DNA from: Gonium pectorale
Lineage: Eukaryota; Chlorophyta; Chlorophyceae; Chlamydomonadales; Volvocaceae
Direction: 5' to 3'
Assembly: GCA_001584585.1 (NCBI GenBank)
Contig: LSYV01000021.1
Location: forward strand, 1,396,624-1,431,722
Length of the DNA stretch: 35,099 bases
Shown here: piece by piece, positions 11,043-20,665 of the stretch
Layout of the letters: each line of letters opens with the position of its first letter
Position numbering within the stretch: position 1 is the first letter of the stretch
Made by a program: the position numbers and the translations under genes
The notes under the pieces: generated by a model
What the model was told of the DNA's origin: nothing
The model's input: only the letters and a program-made list of their open reading frames with translations
Database searches by the model: none

Positions 11043-12165
11043 ATTGGTCTTTAGCTTCTGGAACGGCCCCACTGAGCGCTCCGGCACGCTGTGCCATCGA
11101 GCCTTCGAGACTTAACCCATTGCCTTGCCACCCCTGCTTGCCGTCGAACACCAATCTGGCACCAGTTCCCCTCCTCTTGAACTCAATCGATGCCGGGACA
11201 TTATAACCAAACGATGCTTGGCGTCTGGTCGCAGGATTGCTCCATCAAGGCCTTCGGGGGTTTGCACTGGCCAACATCTCCACGTTGCCCGTGCACCCTG
11301 CAATTGGCATCATGCAGGGTGATGCCTCGCCTCTCCGCCTGTGACCTTTCCAAAGAAATAAATCACGCATGTCATATGCATTTTCGAGCTGTATGCGCAT
11401 GGTTGGTTTGTTCCCCTGCGCACTTGCCGCGCCTTCTGCACGATGGGTGCACCGGTTTCATTCCCGCGTACCCACTCCCGGTGCTCTCATATGCCTCTTC
11501 CCGTTTGTCCGAATGGTCTGCATTCGTGTCGACGTTCCACCTTCCTGTCACGGCCTGCACACATTGTACGGGCCTCCGCACTTTCCCTGGCCTCTATGAA
11601 GCTGTTGCCCCTTCTTGTTGCCTTGCACACCCGCAGGCACGACTGTTGAGACGTAACGGGTGCCGTAATGTAGTACTGCCGCGCCTGTGGTTGAGCTGGT
11701 TCCAGCTTGTACGACATGGGGTAAACCTGCTGGTCGTTCGATGTTCGCTCTCGCTCACGCGCTCTGCGCATGCCCCTTCCCAGTTCCCACTCACTCTGAT
11801 ATCGCGGTTACCATATTGCTTCCTGAGCCTCAACTTGTAGTGGTCCTCGGTTCGCTCGCTCCTTATGGTGGCGGAATTGTTGCACCGTGCCCACCACCAT
11901 TTGAGGCGCCAAGTCAAGCAAGCCGTGTCACAGCAGGTACGTTGTACGACACGACATACACTACCAGCTAGTTTGGTGTGCTGTGAACCCGTGATGGGCG
12001 GGGCTAACCAGACCTGTGCGTGTTTCTGAATTGCTCTGACTGCTACCGACCTAGCTGCCAAACACGCACGGGAGGAACGAGCCCACGATCGGGTTACCTG
12101 GCCAGGCATGAGCTTACAAACTTAGTCAGCCACGCACGTGCATGTTGACGCGGCGCATACACACA

Positions 12166-12616
12166 GGTTTCAGGTTAAACGTCCGTCAAAGCCGGGGGGG
12201 GGACATGGACGAAATGCGAAGGATGGGGGTGGGGTAAACGGTCGCGACTGCCGTCTATACCCCGCTTCAGCGCCTGGCGCCGAAGTATGGCGTGTCCCAG
12301 ACAGCGTTCAAATTTGCTGCCACCTCAGCGGGTGGGTCACCTTCATAATCGTAATCATGTCCCGGCGCTTGAACTGCAATGCGCCTTCAGATGGGTCGCG
12401 AAGGTGCTCATAGCACGGGCACTCGCAGAACACATGCATGTCGTCTTCCATCGCCGCGGCATCACCGCACACCTTGCATGTACGCTCGCACCTATCCCGC
12501 CCGTTGGCGCGGTTGACTTCCGTCTCCCAGCACGCCAACCGGAAGCGTATGAGCGCCTGTTGCAGGCTGGGCGCCATCACAGACATGTCGTAAACCGGAT
12601 CACCCATCCAATGCAC
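12166..12616 (-). mobile_element. 3' end of a LINE-type (non-LTR) retrotransposon
   Basis: The minus-strand frame 12616-12308 ends a protein with FRLACWETEVNRANGRDRC followed by CKVCGDAAAMEDDMHVFCEC, that is CxxC plus an H/C pair. This is the zinc-binding tail seen after reverse transcriptase in many algal LINE proteins. The frame is followed by a 3' UTR that ends in CCCCGGCTTTGACGGACGTT and TTAACC/TGTAAC-like tail units. The reverse transcriptase and endonuclease parts are absent, consistent with the 5' truncation typical of LINEs. Matching tails occur at 19931 and 20307. Confidence 0.6.
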
Positions 12617-12653
12617 ATATCGGCCAAGCTTAACCCCCGGCCTCTTCGCAGAT

Positions 12654-12899
12654 GCAGATACAGATTACAGGCTCCCCAGTCCCCAGAGGGGCTTCAGGCC
12701 ACACAAGCTGATTGGCTCCCGACCCGCCATAGCAGAGTAAAAAAAGAAAATCCTGTACAGTAGGTGCAACACCGTTGTCTTAGCCGTAAGGCCCAGAACA
12801 CGAAAGAAAAGCGCAACGTGACACACCAACCTGGCGCCATGAGGGCACGTATGCAAACTTGGCAATTGCAGAAAAGAACCTGAACGGTTCGTGGGTTTA
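12654..12899 (-). repeat. Short retroposon-like element, copy 1
   Basis: Same family as 16709-16928 and 21559-21678. Read on the minus strand it contains GCTATGGCGGGTCGGGAGCC and ends in TGTAATCTGTATCTG, a short CTGTAT tail. It lies just upstream, in its own orientation, of the LINE fragment. It is more diverged than copy 2, with a poly-A-rich stretch inside (12739-12752), and no clear target duplication was seen. Confidence 0.6.
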
Positions 12900-14681
12900 A
12901 TAGCAGGGAAACTCGCGGGGCGCACCAATCACATGCGGCAACCGCCACCGCGCATCTAGCCTATCCGTGTACGAGCCCAAAACCTTCGAGATAGTCCTCC
13001 CTCTCGTGTACGCCGGGCCCACTTGCAGTGCACGCTCTGTGTTGAGGGCGCCTGTCCTGACTACTGCGTGGCGGCCGCTGACTCCTGGATATCCTGGGCC
13101 GGCCCGTGGTCAACTGCGATTGCCCCGAGGGGGAAGACGCGGGTTGGCACTTGCGGTGTGCAGTGCGATCCCTTTAGTGGGCAACGAATTGGATTGGGTC
13201 AATACGCCCAGCCCCATATCGTTTGTTGCTTTCGACTGTCCGGACATTGCGTACTGTTGGTGCTCACGGTACTCACGGACACAAGGTTGTTTACCTCTCC
13301 CACCTCTGCGGGGGGGGGGGGCGTGCATGGAAGCCGTCATGGCAGTGGCGGAGCCCAGCGTTAGAGTTTACAGGCATGTACCTGTAACGCTGTACCACGT
13401 ACGGCAGGGTGGCCGCGGGCCATGTGCACTGTGTGCCCGGTGTGGCAGATAGCGCGAGACTCGTAGACGGGGCCACCTCCCGGCTGTAGCCAATACCCCT
13501 ACCCCAATCGTCCGCTCACTGCCGCCGGTGCTGTCAGGGTCGGTTACCCTATCGGACACCTGTTGGATACCGGGGGTTCTCGTGTAGGGCCTCCCGTGAT
13601 GAGAACCACCGAAACCCTGCCCTAAGTAGAGCGGACCACGGCAGCAAAACACCGTCAGCGCACACACGAAGAGGAGGAGCCCCGCACCTAAATACCCCAC
13701 TGGCAGAAACGCCAAAGCACGTACTGCCAGTCGGCGTCCCAAGGCCAGCTCGACAGCACTACGTCTCAACCGTGCAAACGCCACAGCCCACGACTTAAAA
13801 GCCCATGGCCCGTCGGCGAATCCATTCGCACCGCAGCACCGCGCTGCCGTGCACCAGATGCTCCCCCCCAAGCATATGATCAGCTCAGCATGCGTCCTAT
13901 GTTCAGCCAGGCTATTGGACACGCGCCACCGGTGTGGGCCTGCTGTGGGCAAGTGGGTTCGGTCGGGAGGTGTACCGAGCCGCTCAGTCCGCCGTGCCCA
14001 GAGCCCCTCGCGGGCTGGCGCCCAGCAGGCGCCGTGCCTGCCACCGGCGCCGCCTGCACGGCAATGCCCGTGGCGCTTAGTCCGCCAAGCAGCTGCCATG
14101 CTGCAGCTTTTGGACGTCAGCCCCCAGCCATAAAAGGGAACTGGAGTTAATGTCGTTGCCCAAGTGCGGCACGAAGTGGCCAGAGGTCAAGCCGGACAGC
14201 CAAAAAGAGCTGCACCAGTAACCGCTGCAGGCCATGTCCCTGTACGTCCATAGGGGTGGGCGATCTCTTCGTGTGCAGTGTTTCAACTTGCGCCTGAAGA
14301 GGTAAGGTGGGGCGCGCGGAAGGCCCCTGCGAGGCGTTGGATGCGGCTACTCAGCTACCAGCTGGGAGCAACACGGTTAGCGGGCCTGCGCGCCTGCCCG
14401 AGACAGCTGTAGCAGTGACTTCTCGAGACACCTTTATAACTGCAATTTGCCCCTACACACAGCAGCACCGCTGCATTTGAGAAAGCAGCGGAGGTGGCAG
14501 GCACGCCGCAAGCACGCCGTGACGGTACGGCAACCTCAAAGGTGGATGACAGCCAGGTGCAAGGGTAATTTTCACGCATGCTGCGAAACTTGTTAGAGCT
14601 AGCGCCCATTGAAGTCTAGCAGAGTACCGAAATCTGTATCCGAGCCCCTCGGGACATTCTGCAGTAATATACATTGTGCAG

Positions 14682-14996
14682 ATGCAGCAAGACCCGCATG
14701 AGGAAGCAGAACCGTCTCTAGCGCAGCTTCAGGCGGAGATCCTGGAGCTGCGTCAGTTGTTCGAGGAGCTGGATGCGCAGTTAGAGGAGCGGAGGCAGCA
14801 GAGACAGCAGCAGAACCACTGTAAGAATGTCACTTACAGGCAGGGACGGCTGGGGTTGAGGGACCCAGCGCTCACTGTGGCCTTGACCATGACCGCAGAC
14901 CCGGCCGTGGCGACCCTGGTGAAGAACGCGTTGGGGTGGCTCGTGGCGCAAGTGGCTCCCGCTGCGGCCACCTCGGCACACCGAAAGGAGGACTGA
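14682..14996 (+). CDS. Small hypothetical coiled-coil ORF
   Basis: A 104-residue frame from the ATG at 14682 (MQQDPHEEAEPS). Residues about 12-45 are a strong heptad-like helix (LQAEILELRQLFEELDAQLE) followed by a Gln/Arg-rich run. The second half has a mildly hydrophobic segment (LVKNALGWLVAQVAPAAA). No family is recognised. A donor-like GTAAGA inside the frame could mean the real exon stops near 14820. It lies in the insertion splitting the second BTB copy, so it may belong to a transposon or be chance; its composition is more protein-like than neighbouring frames. Confidence 0.25.
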   Translation: MQQDPHEEAEPSLAQLQAEILELRQLFEELDAQLEERRQQRQQQNHCKNVTYRQGRLGLRDPALTVALTMTADPAVATLVKNALGWLVAQVAPAAATSAHRKED

Positions 14997-15374
14997 GCGT
15001 GGCGGTTCTATGGCGGACACGCTACTCGTTGTTTCAAACAGGGTTGGTCCCGGCAAAACGCCTGCATGTGAAGGGCGCCACCGGTGAGGAGCTAAACGCC
15101 ATGGGCTAGCTCACGACCCAGCGTGTGCCCTGGACCGCGTCACCCATCGCATGCGGGCTCGGCCCGAGGTTGATGCCTGATTGCGTGGGTCTGTCGGGCG
15201 GGCAGGGCCTTGGCGGGGCCTGGGGTCGCGCGTAGGGGCTGGTTGCATGTGCCCTGCTGGGCGGGTGCTGCGGCCCCAATGACGCAGTGCCCACGCGCCG
15301 GTGGCGCCGGTGATGAGGACGAAGCAGGCCCCCGTGGGTTGCCGCTGCTCGACCAATCATACAACCCATTACGT

Positions 15375-16208
15375 CGTCGCGTTTGGAACCAGCCTGGCGC
15401 CGTCCGCCGCGGCCGCCGCCGCCGCTGCTATCACCGCTGACGGCGAGGCCGCTGGTGCAGCTCCGGGGCAGCCGCCGCCACCGCCGCAGCTGCTGCTGTT
15501 GGGCGCAGGCCTGCGGCCACCACGACCCGACGACCGACGTGACGGTGGCGGTGGCGGAGGCGGCGTCGCGCAGCAAGGGCTCCGTCCGCCGCTTCCGCGC
15601 GCACCGGGCTGTGCTGGCCGGCGCCTGCGGTTACTTCCGGCAGCTCTTCTACGGCGGGAAGCCCCTGCCTGAGGCGGCGGCGGCGACGGTGAAGGTAAGC
15701 CCGGAGGCGGTGGCGGGCCCCACGGCAAACGCCGCTGCCGCCGCTGGCACCACCAACAACGCTGCTGCCCCTGCCGGCAGCGACCCGGAGGTTGAAATGC
15801 GCGATGCTGATCCCGCAGCCTTCGCCGCCCTCTTGCGCCACTGCTACTGCTCCCTCCCCATCGGCGGCGGCGGCGGCGACCCGCTGCCTGCCACGCCGCC
15901 GCACCTCTGCCTGCCACGCCGCCGCACCTGCTGCGCGCCTGGCGGAACTGGCGGAGCGGCTGCAGGCGCCGGCGGCGGCGGCGGGGGCGCAGCGGCTGCT
16001 GCTGGCGGGCTGCTGGCCGGAGGAGGCGGTGGAGCTTATGCTGCGGCCGTTCCGCGGGCTGGTGGAGGGGCTGTGGGCGTTTACGCTGCGCCATGCGGCC
16101 GCGGTGGTGGAGGCGGCCCCCGACAGCGTGGCGCGGCTGGCGGCCGGCAGCCCCGAGCTCATGGCGCAGCTGTACGTGGCCACGGTGCAGCAGGCAAAGG
16201 CGGCGTAG
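15375..16208 (+). pseudogene. 3' (BTB-BACK) fragment of the duplicated BTB gene, frameshifted
   Basis: Matches the last ~280 residues of the intact protein, from FGTSLAP to the stop, but in three reading frames. A deletion of about 8 nt near 15510 (against about 8783-8800 of the parent) shifts the frame before the BTB core RFRAHRAVLAGACGYFRQLF. A 23-bp direct duplication (15885 and 15908) plus a small deletion near 15945 shifts it again before the BACK-like end LAELAERLQAPAAAAGAQ. The final residues and stop are kept. No start codon of its own is evident. This is a broken coding region, not a functional gene. Confidence 0.85.
15885..15930 (+). repeat. 23-bp direct duplication causing a frameshift
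   Basis: TGCCTGCCACGCCGCCGCAC occurs at 15885 and again at 15908, a period of 23 bp. The intact gene has one copy at the matching place (about 9168-9187). As 23 is not a multiple of three, it breaks the reading frame of the second copy. Confidence 0.75.
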
Positions 16209-16646
16209 ATGGCCGTACATGTACTGCATGCAGTTGTCGTACACTAATGGGAGAGTTCATGCGATGGATGGTGATGCCGCTTGTTTCCGCGGCCTTCGAC
16301 GAGACCCAGTACGGGTAGAGATGAGAGGAGGAACGAGGGTTGGCTCGCACGTGTGTTTTTGTAGTGCTGCTGCTGGGCGTTGTCAGAGAACGAACAGCTT
16401 GGGTAAGGGCAAGCTGCTACATGGCAGGCGCAGGTCCTGGCTGGGAAGGGAGTCCTGAGAGAGCAGGCTGACTGCTGGCAAGTGGCAGGGAGTTGAAACA
16501 TGGGAATAGAGGCGCTGCCCGCCCAGGAATGTTGCGTAGATTCTGTAGAGGCTGTCCTTATGAGCTAGGCCCGCGTCCAAACGCAATCAGGGGCAGAACA
16601 CGGTGCCGCCGCACGAGGTGTTGTCGTTAATGGCCTTATTATCAAC

Positions 16647-16651
16647 TGTAA
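16647..16651 (+). terminator. Relic polyadenylation signal TGTAA of the duplicated copy
   Basis: TGTAA in the same relative position as the signal at 9914-9918 of unit A, within conserved flanking sequence. It now follows a pseudogene. Confidence 0.4.
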
Positions 16652-16708
16652 GGCCTTTCTCGATGGCTGTCACCTGGCCGATGAGGTCCATGAGCGGCAC
16701 CTAGACAT

Positions 16709-16928
16709 ACAGATACAGATTACAGGCTCCCCAGAGGGGCTGCAGGCCACACGAGCCGATTGGCTCCCGACCCGCCATAGCAGAGTGGGTGAAACACCCG
16801 TTGTCTTAGCCGTGAGGTCCAGAACACGGAACACAAAGAGCGCAACGTGACACAGACACCAACTTGGCGCTGTGAGGATGTGTACAAACTTGGCAATTGC
16901 AGAAAAGAACCTGAGTGATTCGTGGGTT
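16709..16928 (-). mobile_element. 220-bp retroposon-like element, copy 2, with target-site duplication
   Basis: Bounded by a 7-bp direct repeat TAGACAT (16702-16708 and 16929-16935). Unit A has no element here: its sequence runs from CGGCACCTAGAC straight into GGTATGTACGGCAGTAC near 9960-9985. Read on the minus strand, the element ends in CTGTAATCTGTATCTGTA, a short CTGTAT tail. Tail, target duplication and lack of coding capacity fit a SINE or a truncated non-LTR derivative. It entered after the duplication. Confidence 0.75.
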
Positions 16929-17237
16929 TAGACATGGCATGTACGGCAGTACGGCAAGATCCGAATTGCCCTGTTCTGGATCAGTAAGCATGCCAATGCC
17001 ACAGAGCAGGGCGCCTCCTGACGCTCAGATTTGAGCACCTTCAGAGCAATGCAGTCACGCCTGCTGCCACTTTGCACGGGTTTCCAGAGGTGCGCTGGCA
17101 TGATGAAGCGAGACCATGTCCAGTGTGGCTTCATTTATTGCCGCACACCTCCCTCGTGTTCAACTAACACTGCTCAGCGCCGAACAAGGGGACTGCCAAC
17201 TTCGCGCATTGGGATGCGCGCTCAGCGGGGGCTGTAT

Positions 17238-19294
17238 CCCAAGTTCTCAACCGGGGGATGCGGCAGACAGACTTCGTTACAGTACCCCCGACGCTGGGGG
17301 ACCCGGCCTGCCACCGGGAAAATACTGCGAAAGTACATGCGGCGGGGTAGGTAGGCGACCTGAATGAGCCGCTTGGAACCCCTGCCCCGCGCTTTGGGCA
17401 AGACCGTTCTGAGTGAGGGCCGCCATTCGTTGATGCGTCTTCACGAGCCTCCAGCAGTAAGTGGTACGAATCGTTCCGCCGGGTAAGGCTTCCACCAGTC
17501 TCCGTCGGGCGGCACAAGACAGCAGGGTTCCCTACACGTACCCCGTCTGGAAAAGGCCAGCTCCTGGCGGCAATACGGTAGCTCCTGAACCCAGAGTTGT
17601 CATCCTACACACGACTTCCTTCATTCCGTGTAGTATAACACGAGCGGCGAGTGGGTTCCCTCCCAGCGCCCTGCTCCCCCCATCATGCAACAGCAACCAA
17701 CGGCCGAACCGATCAAACTGCTAACCAAACAACTAACAACGCGTTACCTGTCCTTACCTCGGCGAACGCACGGATGAGCGCATTGCGAGGCAATCAACCA
17801 ATCCACCAAAGCGACTAAGAAAATGAGGATATCTGCAGGGGGGGGGGGGGTAGAAAAGTTTTTAACAGACCCCACGATCATTTTTTTGTGAGGGGTCCGG
17901 GACCGAGGACCGACCGACCGTACGGCGCACATTTGTACGGCACATACCGTACGACAACACCAGAACCTGAGCCGTTTTTAACGAGAGTTGCACCGTTGGA
18001 ACGCTCTCAGTAAGCTGTATACATATACATTTACAGATTGTATGTACAACTCTCATGGCACTGCGTCAGAGCAGACGTCTTGGCCGCTACCCCCTGACCA
18101 CCCTGCTGAGGCATGCGGCCCCTACGGCCGTGCCCTCTAGCCCCGCCCTGGCTCCACTGTTCCCCCGCCAATTCCACGACAGCCGCTCTTGCTGAAGCCC
18201 CCTGGCCTTCGGCGCGCTCGCTGCCGCCCAGCGACGGCCACGGCGCACCTCCAGACCGGGCGTCGGTGCCAGCTGCTGTGTGAGCCGCGGACACGTCAGG
18301 CACACCAGATGATAGTGGCCAGTCGTCCCCCGCGCGTTACGGAATGAACTCTGAAGGGTTGCAACTCTGGAAGCTGGTCCAGAGGCAAGGACTGCGCACA
18401 GCGCTTCAGGCCCCATGGAAAGATGCGCGGCGCCGCTAGGCGGCAGGACACGGTCTAGGTGAAGCAGAATGATGCATGTAGCGGCGGGTAGGGAGGCATG
18501 GTCGACATCGGTCGGGCCATGGAACTAAGTCTTACTTCACTAATGCGGTAAAATAGTAGTCCTACATGCAAGGAGCATAACGCAACAACTTGGAGTGAAA
18601 ACTGAGCTCTGGGTAAAAAAGTTATGCGCACCGTGTCAAAAACCCTGACTACCCTCCCTCCCTACGACCGACCCCTGCCGTACAGTACACTTTGACATGC
18701 CGTATCTTTGTCGTACATGCATCTTTTTTGATTCTGAAAACAGGTATGGCACGCTCTCGTCAAGCTCTTTCATATTGAATCGTGGGGTATTCTGCGGCGA
18801 GTCTACTCCCCCTGATATCTGCGCGTATTTTGCTGCCAGTCGTACCCAGCACGCACACGTATCCATCCGTACGACGTAGCAACTCGGTAGCATACATGTC
18901 GTAGCAACTCGCTCGGCTGCACACGTGCACAGCCTGCAAACAAGCTGTGCCCCACGCTCTGCTTGCACTTGCGTACGTACGCCATCGGCAGTCCCTACGT
19001 CACTACGTACAGGACCGGCTGGGTTACTCCCGCCCCGCCCCGCCCCCGCCACCCTGCATCGCACCCGCTACACTCGCCGCACATGGCGGGCAGTACGGTT
19101 GTACGAGCAATCGGCTGCAGGCGTGGCCGTACCAGCACGCAAGCATTTGGCTGCATGCGCACACACGCGACAAGGGCTCTCGCTTCATTCGCGGTGTCTA
19201 TCCCGCACGGCTAGCGGCGCGCGGCATACACCGCACAGCTAGCTAGCGGGCAATGATGGCGCCAGCCATCCAGCCACCACGCGCCACGCAGGCA
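17238..19294. other. Intergenic region left of the ankyrin gene end
   Basis: No gene, RNA or known element recognised. It should contain the 3' untranslated region of the ankyrin gene at its right end. A run of 13 or more G lies near 17837-17850. Short GTACGG/CCGTAC palindromic words are frequent, as they are in the ankyrin introns. Open frames on both strands here show no family features. Confidence 0.35.
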
Positions 19295-20291
19295 TCAGTC
19301 CATCCCCGCTGTTGCCGACGGCGTGATAGCGTCAGGGGCCTCGCCCAGCAACGCGGCAACACGCGTGTGCGACCCCTGTCTCGCCAGCTCCCGTGGAGTG
19401 AAGCCGTTCTGCACGCCGGGTAGGTAGGCAGGGCGACGGCCGGGTGGCCGCAGGCAACAGCTAGCGAGCAACAGCCAACAGCAGGGCGCAATACATGCAA
19501 TTCAATAGATCGATGACGGGTTGGCGATGCATGCGCGCTACCGTATCGGGTACATGGGTTGAAAAAAAGGAGCGCATACATACCCAATACGTACTGCTGT
19601 GCACCGTGTCACGAGCTCTTGCATGGTAGCGCATCCGTGCCGCCGCCCACGGCTGCCCGCATTCGGCCCTTGGTGGCCCGCCGAGCAACAAGGGCCTCCG
19701 CGCGAGATCAGGTCATCCGCACGCACCTTGTCAATCGCCCGCCAGTCAGCGCCGACCTCGAGCAGCGCCCGCACCGCCTCCAGGCGTCCCAGGTAGGCCG
19801 CGCGCATGAGTGGTGTCCAGCCGTTCTGTGAGAGCACGCACGGCCGCACAGCGGGGAAACCGTACAGCGGTATCATACACACATACATGCAAGAGGCAAC
19901 TGCTGCAAGCGCCCGCGTCGCACACACCGTTAAGTTACAGGTTACAGGTTACACGTCCGTCAAAGCCGGGGGGCCATGGATGCCCGGAGCCAGCAGGCGC
20001 TGTGGAATTCGCAAACCAAGCGAGCAATGACACGCACGCGACAGGACGTCGCTGTTGTGTGCATTTGTGCAGCATGATGACGTCGATCGTCTTCATGAAG
20101 CCTCCGGCGGCCCTCGTCATCCCGCCCGCCCGCCGATCCCACCGTCCCTTGGAAACAGCGCAGGGTATATATCCCCGCACCCACGCACCCACCTCGCCCC
20201 GCTCCTCCTTGTCAGCGCCCCACTTGAGCAGCTCGCGCAGCACGGGCACGTGCCCCCAGTAGGCCGCAGTCATCAGGGGGCTCCAGCCGTT
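19295..20291 (-). CDS. Ankyrin-repeat protein, 3' exon block (last three exons and stop)
   Basis: Exons 20291-20193, 19825-19727 and 19408-19295. The first two are exactly 99 nt and encode one ankyrin repeat each: NGWSPLMTAAYWGHVPVLRE with LLKWGADKEERGE, and NGWTPLMRAAYLGRLEAVRA with LLEVGADWRAIDK. The last gives NGFTPRELARQGSHTRVAAL with a capping tail ending in TAGMD and TGA at 19297-19295. Each exon follows CAG and ends at GTGCGT or GTGGGT, always phase 0. This is the grammar of the block at 26282-31010 on the same strand, so both most likely belong to one gene, with the intervening ABCG exons lying in its intron or misplaced by assembly. On its own this block lacks a start. Confidence 0.82.
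19931..19977 (-). repeat. LINE 3' tail remnant in an ankyrin intron
   Basis: On the minus strand the sequence reads CCCCGGCTTTGACGGACGT followed by TGTAACC units. This is the same 3' end as the LINE fragment at 12166-12205. Only about 50 bp is present, so it is a severely 5'-truncated copy. Confidence 0.5.
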
Positions 20292-20306
20292 CTGCATACA
20301 CACAAG

Positions 20307-20346
20307 TAAGGTTAAGGTGAAGGTTACAGGTAACCGTCAAAGCCTG
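20307..20346 (-). repeat. Second LINE 3' tail remnant in an ankyrin intron
   Basis: On the minus strand GGCTTTGACGG is followed by TTACCTGTAACCTTCACC, a shorter and more diverged relative of the tails at 12166 and 19931. It lies between the exon at 20291 and the assembly gap. Confidence 0.4.
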
Positions 20347-20367
20347 TGCAGCAAGGGGTAGATTCAC

Positions 20368-20391
20368 ACACACACACACACACACGCGGCT
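20368..20391. repeat. (CA)n microsatellite beside the assembly gap
   Basis: About eleven CA units, ending about 12 bp before the run of N. Similar tracts lie at 24543-24570, 25769-25792 and 25941-26012. Their presence at both borders of the ABCG block matters for judging the assembly. Confidence 0.8.
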
Positions 20392-20402
20392 CCTGCACTA
20401 CC

Positions 20403-20422
20403 NNNNNNNNNNNNNNNNNNNN
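20403..20422. other. Assembly gap of 20 N
   Basis: Twenty undetermined bases. A fixed short run usually marks a scaffold join of unknown true length. The N-terminal exons expected for the ABCG transporter (Walker A, signature, Walker B) are missing from the left of it, where ankyrin exons stand instead. Confidence 0.98.
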
Positions 20423-20665
20423 GCGGGGCATAGACCGGCCCAGGTGGAAAGGGGTCCAGGGCAGAGCGCTGGATCTTGGATGTGGGGTGGGGTGGGATTG
20501 GATGGGATTGGATGGGGGTCTTGTGGGTTCCAAACTCTGCCTCCCAACAGAGGTTCGGAACCGCCCTTGCCCCCGCCCCCCCACCCCTTACTCTGCCCCC
20601 GACCCTGCCCTCATCGCGCTTCCTCTCCGCACTCCTCCCCCCCGCCCCACCCCCCCCCCCGCCAG

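Larger units (their letters stand above)
11005..15374. mobile_element. 4.4-kb foreign insertion splitting the second BTB copy
   Basis: Neither end of this block resembles the intact gene, and about 700 bp of the original gene are missing, so it is an insertion-deletion and not a clean transposition. It is a composite: a non-LTR retrotransposon 3' end at 12166-12616, a short repeat at 12654-12899, a small coiled-coil frame at 14682-14996, and otherwise unrecognised sequence with long G runs near 12195 and 13310. No terminal inverted repeats or LTRs were found by eye. Several nested insertions or a non-homologous repair event would fit. Confidence 0.55.
10376..17237 (+). repeat. Tandem duplication unit B (disrupted copy of unit A)
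   Basis: Second copy of the unit. It keeps the gene's 5' part (to about 11005), lacks the segment matching about 7960-8650 of unit A, and has about 4.4 kb of unrelated sequence instead (11005-15374). The homology then resumes through the BTB end and the 3' flank, which stops near 17237. A 220-bp element is inserted in the flank. Confidence 0.75.

Noticed and set aside
11190..11840. Plus-strand 216-residue open frame
   Set aside because: Cys/Leu/Pro-rich with no domain, in the insertion in the second BTB copy. An equally long frame exists on the other strand.
13368..14099. Minus-strand 243-residue frame with a hydrophobic stretch
   Set aside because: The hydrophobic run (FLPVGYLGAGLLLFVCALTV) is the only protein-like part; the rest is Arg/Gly/His-rich and matches nothing recognised.
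15111..15356. Minus-strand frame with VLITGATG resembling an NAD(P)-binding motif
   Set aside because: Only about 12 residues fit the motif and the sequence after it does not continue a Rossmann fold. Kept only as a remark on the insertion.
17744..17880. Possible minus-strand exon between a CAG and GTAAGG
   Set aside because: Splice-like edges exist but no protein family or neighbouring exon was recognised.
20368..20391. CRISPR-like or other array reading of the repeated CA and short tandem tracts
   Set aside because: Simple microsatellites without spacers, in a eukaryotic intron.
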